6,534 bases of DNA from Clostridia bacterium. Its GTDB lineage: Bacteria; Bacillota; Clostridia; UBA1381. Each line of letters starts with the position of its first letter. Position 1 is the stretch's first letter. A program made the translations under genes and the position numbers. Positions 1 to 6,534 of the stretch are shown piece after piece. The notes beneath the pieces were generated by a model that searched no databases, was not told where the DNA came from, and saw nothing but the letters and a program-made list of their open reading frames with translations. The stretch lies in contig CAAGKL010000198.1 in the NCBI GenBank assembly GCA_900770405.1, positions 1 through 6,534 on the forward strand. Reading direction: 5' to 3'.

Positions 1-397
1 CGGCGTGAGCTATATGTTTGAGCGCAGATTTGACATTGTGTGCGACAGCGGCGGGATTGTTTCGGTGCTGAACTATGACAGCCTTTTTGACGGCAGAGCG
101 TACCCGCAAATAACGGTGTCGGCGGTGAGCTTTGACCTGAATAACGGCAGAATTCTGTCGGTTAAGGATGCGACGGGTGAGGAATTTTCGGCGCTGAAGG
201 GGCGGGTTATTGATATGCTCAAGCAGAAGATAAATGCCGCGCCGCAGGAGTTTTACACCGACGCGCTCTCGCGGATTTCGGACGCCGTGACGGAGAGCGG
301 CTGGTACATAGCAAATGACGGAGTGCACTTTTTCGTTGACCCGGGAACGATTGCGCCGCCGGAGCAGGGCATTTGCGAGGTTGTAATTGCCAAGTGA
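1..397 (+). CDS. DUF3298 (RsiV C-terminal-like) domain protein, 3' part only
   Basis: The reading frame is open from the left edge to a TGA at 395-397, so this is the C-terminal 131 or so residues of a longer protein; the GTG at position 5 is very unlikely to be the true start. The visible part resembles the DUF3298 domain found at the C-terminus of RsiV-type anti-sigma factors and of secreted or membrane-anchored proteins, often behind a DUF4163 domain. Supporting traits are alternating beta-strand segments, the block SFDLNNGRILSVKD (typical 'TFDLkTGkel.LkD' pattern) and a C-terminal DGVHFFVDPGTIAPPEQG block, which matches the 'dgi.iyF..yeiAPyaaG' ending of the family. Any signal peptide or transmembrane anchor would lie outside the window. 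Its exact role (anti-sigma, lysozyme-binding or other) cannot be told. A hairpin terminator follows 20 bases after the stop, so it ends its own transcription unit. Confidence 0.75.
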   Translation, partial: GVSYMFERRFDIVCDSGGIVSVLNYDSLFDGRAYPQITVSAVSFDLNNGRILSVKDATGEEFSALKGRVIDMLKQKINAAPQEFYTDALSRISDAVTESGWYIANDGVHFFVDPGTIAPPEQGICEVVIAK

Positions 398-416
398 ATT
401 GTTAACATAAGCTAAC

Positions 417-446
417 TTTTTTGTGCAGTAGCACAAAAGATTTTTT
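417..446 (+). terminator. Rho-independent terminator after the DUF3298 gene
   Basis: The arm at 417-426 pairs with 431-440 (10 bp including one G-U; core TTTTGTGC/GCACAAAA) around the loop AGTA, followed by six T at 441-446. The stem is A/U-rich but perfect in its core. It starts 20 bases after the upstream stop and lies just before the gdhA promoter, which separates the two units. Confidence 0.75.
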
Positions 447-457
447 GCCGGGTATAC

Positions 458-486
458 TTGATTTTTTTGCAGAAAAAGAGTATAAT
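458..486 (+). promoter_or_regulatory. gdhA promoter (sigma-A type)
   Basis: A -35 box TTGATT at 458-463 (4 of 6 to consensus) and a perfect -10 box TATAAT at 481-486 are separated by exactly 17 bases. Transcription would start near 493, giving a leader of about 50 bases before the ATG at 544. The preceding terminator supports an independent promoter here. Confidence 0.85.
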
Positions 487-504
487 AGGTAGAAAAGTGG
501 TTAG

Positions 505-1884
<1,380 letters not shown>

Positions 1885-1903
1885 TTTTTTGAATAAATAA
1901 CGC

Positions 1904-1933
1904 AAAAAAGGTGAGATTTTCTCACCTTTTTTT
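1904..1933 (+). terminator. Strong Rho-independent terminator after gdhA
   Basis: The arm 1904-1916 (AAAAAAGGTGAGA) pairs perfectly with 1920-1932 around a TTT loop, and the T run 1927-1933 forms the tail. It lies 20 bases after the gdhA stop. The A run on the other side lets it work in reverse as well, although no converging gene is seen here. Confidence 0.92.
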
Positions 1934-2000
1934 GTGCGCAAAAAAAATAAATTACGGCAAGATAATTATAAACAAAAGCAATTACATTAAATAAAGCGCA

Positions 2001-2028
2001 TTTACTTCGCGATACAGGCTGATATAAA
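2001..2028 (+). promoter_or_regulatory. Candidate upstream promoter of the sugar unit
   Basis: TTTACT (2001-2006, 4 of 6) and TATAAA (2023-2028, 5 of 6) are spaced by 16 bases. Transcription would begin near 2035, just before the purine-rich AGAGGGGG at 2048-2055 and the ATG at 2062. The prediction rests on sequence match only. Confidence 0.5.
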
Positions 2029-2147
2029 ATTAGAAGTGAAATTAATCAGAGGGGGCGTGTTATGCGTTGTAAGGAGATATAGCGTTATACAGAATATGAA
2101 CAGCAAAAAAAGGTAATGGGGGTAATGGCGTATAACAAAAAAGAGAA

Positions 2148-2175
2148 TTGACGGAAATGGCTTTTGCGTGATATT
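2148..2175 (+). promoter_or_regulatory. Candidate proximal promoter of the isomerase gene
   Basis: TTGACG (2148-2153, 5 of 6) and GATATT (2170-2175, 4 of 6) are spaced by 16 bases. The start would be near 2182, with a leader of about 40 bases. It competes with the upstream candidate at 2001-2028; one or both could be used. Confidence 0.4.
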
Positions 2176-2208
2176 GTTGGTGTCGGAAAACATATGCAAC
2201 AGTATCAA

Positions 2209-2215
2209 AAGGAGG
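2209..2215 (+). promoter_or_regulatory. Ribosome binding site marking the isomerase start
   Basis: AAGGAGG is a near-perfect anti-16S match, 7 bases before the ATG at 2223 (4 bases before the ATG at 2220). It shows where translation is meant to begin, and that start is out of frame with the conserved gene body. Confidence 0.85.
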
Positions 2216-2222
2216 AATTATG

Positions 2223-3609
2223 ATGAAGAAAATAACATTTGCTTTGTTTTTTTGGAAACCGCGGATTTTTTCAGCCCGAGCCGATAGCCGGAGCTGTAGT
2301 GGAAATGAAGCAGACGGTATTGGAGTGCGGCTTTGACTATATTTGCTGTGAGGAGAGTCTGACGAGGTACGGGGCTGTGGAAACCGCGGCAGAGGGGCGT
2401 ATTTACGCAAGCTTTCTTGAGGAAAACCGCGGCAAATATGACGGCGTAATTCTGTGCCTGCCGAATTTCGGTGATGAAAACGGAATTCTGGCAGCGCTCG
2501 GAGATGTTAAAGTGCCGATTTTGGTGCAGGCGTATCCCGATAAGCTAGGGAAAATGAGCTTTACCGAAAGGCGAGATTCGATGTGCGGGAAATTTGCGGC
2601 GTGCAATATTTTGCGCCAGGCGGGGATTCCGTACACGCTGACGCGAAAATTTGCCGTTGACCCGTTAAGCGCGGATTTTAAAAATGATTTGCAGAATTTT
2701 GCGGCAGTCTGCAGAATTGTGCGTGGAATGAGAAAATTTAACATAGGCGCTATAGGAGCGAGGACAACTGCGTTCAAGACGGTACGCGTTGATGAGTTGG
2801 CGCTGCAGAAGAAGGGAATCAATGTCGAAACAATCGATTTGTCATCGGTATTCGGCAGATTGGAGACCGAGGCGGCGGAAAAAGTTGCAGAGGCAAAGGC
2901 TAAGATATTGAAGGTGGCGGAATATCACGGCGACGGGGAAAAGCTTTTGCAGCTGGCAAGGCTGCTGGTTGCACTTGAGGAAATAGCTGCAGAATACAGC
3001 CTTGACGCGATAGCGATAAGGTGCTGGGACGAACTGCCGAAATACAGGGGTATCGTTCCGTGTGTTAATGTCGGTCTGCTCAATGATATGGGAATACCGA
3101 CGGCATGCGAGGTGGATATTGAAAATGCGGTTATGATGAAGGCTGTGTCGCTGGCTGCCGACAGTGCGTGCACGCTGTTGGATTACAACAACAATTACGG
3201 CGACGACACAGACAAAAGCATTATGTTCCACTGCGGACCTGTGCCGGTATCTATGATGAAGGGAAAGGGCAGAATCGGCGAGCATAAAATGTTTATGAAA
3301 ACCTACGGCTGCGGAACAGGTATAAACAAGGGTGAGCTTAAGGAGGGCGAGGTTACCTTCGGAAGCGTCAAGACGGAAAACGGTGAAATTCACGCATTTG
3401 TATCAAAGGGGGAGTTTACGAACGACAGCTTTGATGAGGACTTTTTCGGAGTGGGAAAGGTTATACACCGTGAAGGCTTGAATAATGTATCAAATTATAT
3501 GGCGGAGAACGGCTACAAGCATCATTTGGCTGTTACGTACGGGAATTATGCGGAAAGTATACAAGAAGCATTTTCAAAATATCTCGGGTATAAGTCCGTT
3601 ATTTTATAA
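2223..3609 (+). CDS. L-fucose/L-arabinose isomerase-like protein, with a 5' frameshift
   Basis: Probable metal-dependent aldose-ketose isomerase of the L-fucose isomerase-like family; the sugar is unknown. The body, in frame from 2254 to TAA at 3607-3609, has family hallmarks: GNRGFF at the N-terminus, an HCGP block, and candidate Mn2+ ligands Glu296 (ACEVD, codon 3109-3111), Asp320 (LLDYNNN) and a His near 433-434 (GYKHHL), numbered on the repaired protein. The ATG at 2223 has an ideal ribosome site, but its frame passes T7 at 2247-2253 and stops at 2334-2336. Removing one T gives MKKITFALFFGNRGFF and a 461-residue protein of typical family length. The only in-frame start without repair is a TTG at 2239, which has no ribosome site at proper distance and cuts into the first beta strand. 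The stop overlaps the ribosome site of the epimerase gene, so the two are co-transcribed. Whether the gene is functional is open. Confidence 0.85.
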
Positions 3610-3614
3610 GGAGG
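3608..3614 (+). promoter_or_regulatory. Ribosome binding site that sets the epimerase start
   Basis: AAGGAGG overlaps the isomerase stop codon and lies 5 bases before a GTG at 3620. It supports the GTG over the in-frame ATG at 3641, and indicates coupled translation of the two genes. Confidence 0.85.
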
Positions 3615-3619
3615 AAAAA

Positions 3620-4492
3620 GTGAATAAATTAGGTATTTTTATGAATTTTTGGGAGAAAAACTGGGACGCCGACCATATTAAATACATAAATAAGGCGGCG
3701 GATATAGGCTTTGATGTGCTTGAATTTCAGGCGCAGCCGCTGCTGGAAATGTCCGATGCGCGGCTGGCGGAGATAAAGTCGGCGGCTGACCGGCGGGGGA
3801 TTGAGCTTACCTACAGCCTGGGGCTTGACCCGAAGTATGACATATCCTCGGAGGATGAGAGCGTCAGGTGCGGCGGAGTAAAATATTTGTCGCAGATTAT
3901 GGACCGCGTAAAAAAAATGGACGGAAAAATAATTTCGGGCGTGAGCTATGCCGGCTGGGGAGTTACAATCGGAAGCCGCAAGCAGCAGATGCTGGAGCAG
4001 AGCATTAAGAGCATGCGGGAGCTCGTAAAAGCGGCGGAGAACTACGGTATCACTTATTGTGTGGAGGCGGTAAACCGTTTTGAAAGCGCGCTGCTGAATA
4101 CTTCGGCGGAGGCTGTTGAGTATGTGAAAAGAGTTGACAGCCCGGCGATAGGCGTGCTGCTTGATACTTTCCATATGAATATCGAGGAAAACAATATCGG
4201 CGATGCCATACGCTATGCGGGAGAGTATCTGAAAGGCTTTCACACGGGTGAGAGCAACAGGGCGGCACCCGGGCGGGGGCATCTTGACTGGGATGAAATT
4301 TTTAAAGCGCTCAGCGATATAAAATACACGGGCAGAATCGTGTCAGAGCCGTTTGTTATGCCGGGCGGCGAGGTCGGAGATGCGGTCAAGCTCTGGCGTA
4401 ACCTTGTCAGCGAGAATACCGAAGCGGTCATAGACAATGAAGCGAACTTCTTGCTGGAATTTGAAAAAAATATGATAAGAAAATATGCGTAA
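3620..4492 (+). CDS. Ketose 3-epimerase (D-tagatose/D-psicose 3-epimerase family)
   Basis: Predicted cytosolic TIM-barrel epimerase (AP-endonuclease-2-like fold) that inverts free ketoses at C3, as in D-fructose/D-psicose or D-tagatose/D-sorbose. From the GTG start the protein is 290 residues, matching Clostridium cellulolyticum D-psicose 3-epimerase and Pseudomonas cichorii D-tagatose 3-epimerase almost end to end as I recall them. The metal and catalytic residues are in place: Glu149 (CVEAVNRFE), Asp182 and His185 (LDTFHMNIEE), His208 and Glu211 with Arg214 (HTGESNR), and Glu243 (EPF). Each lies within one residue of its C. cellulolyticum counterpart. The N-terminus (NKLGIFMNFWEKNW) aligns from the GTG, so starting at the ATG 3641 would remove the first strand. 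The substrate loop reads SGVSYAGWG, unlike the GGALYSYW of the psicose enzyme, so specificity is uncertain. It is the last gene of the two-gene unit and is followed at once by a terminator. Confidence 0.93.
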   Translation: MNKLGIFMNFWEKNWDADHIKYINKAADIGFDVLEFQAQPLLEMSDARLAEIKSAADRRGIELTYSLGLDPKYDISSEDESVRCGGVKYLSQIMDRVKKMDGKIISGVSYAGWGVTIGSRKQQMLEQSIKSMRELVKAAENYGITYCVEAVNRFESALLNTSAEAVEYVKRVDSPAIGVLLDTFHMNIEENNIGDAIRYAGEYLKGFHTGESNRAAPGRGHLDWDEIFKALSDIKYTGRIVSEPFVMPGGEVGDAVKLWRNLVSENTEAVIDNEANFLLEFEKNMIRKYA

Positions 4493-4493
4493 A

Positions 4494-4530
4494 AAAAACC
4501 GAAAACCCGTTTTCAGGGTTTTCGGTTTTT
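4494..4530. terminator. Bidirectional terminator between epimerase and nifJ
   Basis: The arm 4494-4508 (A5, CCGAAAACCC) pairs perfectly over 15 bp with 4516-4530 (GGGTTTTCGGT5) around a seven-base loop. T runs exist on both strands, so it can end the sugar unit going right and nifJ going left. It starts one base after the epimerase stop and lies 12 bases from the nifJ stop. Confidence 0.93.
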
Positions 4531-4542
4531 ATATGCAATAAT

Positions 4543-6534
4543 TTATTTTGCAAGCTCAACGAGGTGCTCATACTTAGCCTTTGCGTCAGCGCAAGCCTTT
4601 GCGAACAGCTCTTTCGCTCTCTCCGGATTGGATCTTGCGAGCGAGTTATAACGAACCTCGCCCATGATGAAGTCCTCATAGTTCAGAGTCGGAGCCTTGG
4701 AGTCGAGCATAAACGGATTCTTGCCCTCCGCTGCAAGGCGCGGATCATATCTGAACAGATGCCAGTAGCCCGCCTGAACAGCCTTCTTCTCCTCGGTCTG
4801 TGCGATGCTCATACCGCCCTTGATACCGTGGTTGATACACGGAGCGTAAGCGATGATGATTGACGGACCGTGATAGCTTTCTGCCTCGAGCATTGCCTTC
4901 AGGCACTGGTTATAGTCAGCGCCCTGCGCAATCTGTGCAACATACACATAGCCGTAGCTCATTGCGATTGCTGCCAGATCCTTCTTCTTCACAGCCTTAC
5001 CTGCCGCAGCGAACTGCGCGATAGCGCCGGTCGGAGTGGACTTCGAGGACTGACCGCCCGTGTTGGAGTAAACCTCGGTATCGAATACCATAATGTTTAC
5101 GTCCTCGCCGGAAGCGAGCACGTGGTCAACGCCGCCGAAGCCGATGTCATATGCCCAGCCATCGCCGCCGAATACCCATACAGACTTCTTAGCGAGGTAT
5201 TCCTTGTCGGAAATGACATTCTTTGCGTCCTCGGAGTTGAGGTTTGCCAGAGCCTTCAAGAGCTCCTCTGTTGCAACGCGGTTTGCCGCGCTCGAATCCT
5301 TCGTGTCGAGGAACTTATCGATCGCCGGCTTAACCGAAGGCTCGGCATCGGCAATCTTTGCAAGTCTGTCAAGATTTGCATTTCTGATAGCCTTCTGACC
5401 GAGGAACATACCATAACCGAACTCGGCGTTGTCCTCGAACAGGGAGTTAGCCCACGCAGGACCTCTGCCGTCTGCGTCCGAGGTGTACGGAGTTGACGGG
5501 CTCGAGCCGCCCCAGATGGACGAGCAGCCTGTTGCGTTTGCGATATACATTCTGTCGCCGAACAGCTGTGTGATCAGCTTTGCATACGGTGTCTCGCCGC
5601 AGCCTGCGCACGCGCCCGAGAATTCGAGATACGGCTTTCTGAACTGCGAGCCCTTAACCGTGCTGATTGCGAACTTGTCGAATACCGACTGCTTCGGCTC
5701 GAGAGTTACGCCGTAGTCGAACGCGCTCTGCGCATCGAGCTGAGTGTCGAGCCCTGCCATCGACAGCGCCTTTGTACCCTTGACCTCGGGGCAGACATTC
5801 ACGCACGAGCCGCAGCCTGTGCAGTCGAGAACCGAAACGGTGATACCGAACTTGTAGCCGTCAAGCTGCTTGAGAGCAGTTGTCTTTGTGCTTTCGGGAG
5901 CTTTTACAGCCTCGTCCTCGGAGAGAACCACCGGACGGATACAAGCGTGCGGGCAAACATAAGAGCACAGACCGCACTGCAGGCAGGCGTCGGGATTCCA
6001 TACGGGGACATCGATTGCAATGCCTCTCTTCTCGTATGCAGCCGAGCCGAGGGGAACCTCGCCGTTTACATACGGTTCGAAGGTCGAAACGGGCAGCTTA
6101 GAGCCGCGGAAGCCGTTGATGGGAACGAGCACGTTGTTGACATAGTCAAGCAGACGCCCTGTGCCCTCGTGCTTGACGCCGAGCTCCTCAGGCTTCGCGT
6201 CCTTCCAGGAAGCGGGAACATCAACCTTGACAACCTCGCGCGCACCCTTTTCGATAGCGTCGTGGTTCATCTTGACGATTGCCTCGCCCTTCTTTGAATA
6301 GGAGGCGGTTGCTGCGTCCTTCATATACTTAATTGCGTCATCGGCGGGGATAATGTTTGCAAGCTTGAAGAATGCAGACTGCAGAACCGTGTTGATTCTG
6401 TTGCCCAGACCGATTTCCTTACCGATTTTAACACCGTCTATTGTGTAGAACTGAATGTTGTTGTCGGCGATGTACTTCTTAACCTGACCGGGGAGGTGCT
6501 CCTCGAGCTCTGCCGCATTCCACGAGCAGTTCAG
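4543..6534 (-). CDS. nifJ: Pyruvate:ferredoxin (flavodoxin) oxidoreductase, C-terminal part
   Basis: Cytosolic enzyme oxidising pyruvate plus CoA to acetyl-CoA and CO2 with reduction of ferredoxin, a central step of clostridial fermentation. The frame is open to the right edge, so the visible 663 residues are a little over half of a protein usually near 1,170-1,180 long; a Met codon at 6322-6324 is internal. In visible-fragment numbering: the end of the gamma (EKR) domain (about 1-100); a ferredoxin-like domain with two 4Fe-4S motifs, Cys184/187/190/194 (CLQCGLCSYVCP) and Cys238/241/244/248 (CTGCGSCVNVCP); then the thiamine-diphosphate domain with GDGWAYDIG (457-465) and DTEVYSNTGGQ (485-495). 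The proximal-cluster cysteines are present at 309 and 312 (GACAGCGETPY), 337 (ATGCSSIWGG) and 566 (YAPCINHG). It ends soon after the core with no large C-terminal extension. All expected cluster residues in this portion are intact. It converges on the sugar unit across a shared terminator. Confidence 0.97.
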   Translation of the reverse strand: MNCSWNAAELEEHLPGQVKKYIADNNIQFYTIDGVKIGKEIGLGNRINTVLQSAFFKLANIIPADDAIKYMKDAATASYSKKGEAIVKMNHDAIEKGAREVVKVDVPASWKDAKPEELGVKHEGTGRLLDYVNNVLVPINGFRGSKLPVSTFEPYVNGEVPLGSAAYEKRGIAIDVPVWNPDACLQCGLCSYVCPHACIRPVVLSEDEAVKAPESTKTTALKQLDGYKFGITVSVLDCTGCGSCVNVCPEVKGTKALSMAGLDTQLDAQSAFDYGVTLEPKQSVFDKFAISTVKGSQFRKPYLEFSGACAGCGETPYAKLITQLFGDRMYIANATGCSSIWGGSSPSTPYTSDADGRGPAWANSLFEDNAEFGYGMFLGQKAIRNANLDRLAKIADAEPSVKPAIDKFLDTKDSSAANRVATEELLKALANLNSEDAKNVISDKEYLAKKSVWVFGGDGWAYDIGFGGVDHVLASGEDVNIMVFDTEVYSNTGGQSSKSTPTGAIAQFAAAGKAVKKKDLAAIAMSYGYVYVAQIAQGADYNQCLKAMLEAESYHGPSIIIAYAPCINHGIKGGMSIAQTEEKKAVQAGYWHLFRYDPRLAAEGKNPFMLDSKAPTLNYEDFIMGEVRYNSLARSNPERAKELFAKACADAKAKYEHLVELAK

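Larger units (their letters stand above)
1885..2222. other. A/T-rich intergenic region between gdhA and the sugar genes
   Basis: No intact gene is visible in these 338 bases. After the gdhA terminator, about 1934-2000 is featureless A-rich sequence. From 2001 onward there are two candidate promoters, two spaced inverted repeats and a stop-interrupted small frame, listed separately. The long minus-strand frames across this region have no family resemblance and no suitable start signals. Confidence 0.7.
2062..2223 (+). pseudogene. Possible decayed small reading frame, two in-frame stops
   Basis: An ATG at 2062 sits 6 bases after an AGAGGGGG site, and this frame runs to a TGA at 2221-2223 that overlaps the next gene's ATG codons (ATGATG). 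It is broken by TAG at 2080 and TGA at 2149. The pieces would read MRCKEI, RYTEYEQQKKVMGVMAYNKKEN and RKWLLRDIVGVGKHMQQYQKEEL, 53 codons in all, rich in Lys, Glu, Gln and Tyr. I recognise no family. A candidate promoter, a ribosome-site-like sequence and a stop/start overlap are together suggestive, but A-rich intergenic DNA often gives such frames by chance. It may be a remnant of a small regulator or enzyme, or nothing. Confidence 0.22.

Noticed and set aside
398..417. Rex-like box TTGTTAAC...TAACTT before gdhA
   Set aside because: The half-sites are wrongly spaced and the right half does not match TTAACAA. It lies upstream of a terminator, about 40 bases from the -35 box.
2062..2223. Stop-codon reassignment (TAG or TGA read as amino acids) to rescue the small frame
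   Set aside because: Every clear gene here uses normal stops: TAA for four genes and TGA for the DUF3298 gene. None of their bodies contains an in-frame TAG or TGA. A lone unrecognised frame is not enough to suggest recoding.
2002..2410. Minus-strand open frames across the intergenic region and the isomerase 5' end
   Set aside because: They have biased Phe/Pro/Ser-rich composition with no ribosome site and no recognisable domain, and they overlap plus-strand promoter and coding signals.
3485..3619. Upstream extension of the epimerase frame into the isomerase gene
   Set aside because: The extra residues are an out-of-frame reading of the isomerase C-terminus. The AAGGAGG at 3608-3614 and family alignment place the start at GTG 3620.
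4564..6297. Plus-strand open frames opposite nifJ
   Set aside because: They are shadows of a well-conserved minus-strand gene and show no family traits.

Overview
The window looks like chromosomal DNA from an anaerobic, gut-type Clostridia (Bacillota), perhaps an Oscillospirales/Ruminococcaceae-like lineage. This rests on a pyruvate:ferredoxin oxidoreductase, an NADP-type glutamate dehydrogenase, strong AGGAGG-type ribosome binding sites, A/T-tailed hairpin terminators, and moderate-GC genes separated by A/T-rich gaps. The taxonomic guess is inference. No mobile element, CRISPR array, tRNA or rRNA was seen.

Layout from left to right: (1) the 3' end of a DUF3298/RsiV-C-like gene, closed by a hairpin terminator; (2) gdhA, with its own near-consensus promoter, a short leader carrying a GC-rich hairpin, and a strong terminator; (3) an A/T-rich gap of about 335 bp holding two candidate promoters, short inverted repeats and a possible broken small reading frame; (4) a two-gene sugar unit, an L-fucose/L-arabinose isomerase-like gene followed at once by a D-tagatose/D-psicose 3-epimerase-family gene; (5) a terminator that works in both directions; (6) on the minus strand, the C-terminal part of nifJ (pyruvate:ferredoxin oxidoreductase), running off the right edge.

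gdhA and nifJ are central metabolism (ammonium assimilation and pyruvate oxidation to acetyl-CoA). The two sugar genes fit a pathway that interconverts an aldose and a ketose and then inverts the ketose at C3. No kinase, transporter or regulator lies beside them, so the substrate cannot be named.

The main anomaly is at the 5' end of the isomerase gene. The well-placed ribosome binding site and ATG are one frame away from the conserved body, and dropping one T from a seven-T run restores the family's N-terminal GNRGFF motif. This could be a sequencing or assembly error, a genuine mutation or phase switch, or slippage; the sequence alone cannot decide. Just upstream, a frame with a promoter and start signals but two in-frame stops ends in a stop/start overlap with the isomerase start. 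It may be a decayed small gene or chance. Otherwise the window is ordinary, and I do not see a clearly new system.
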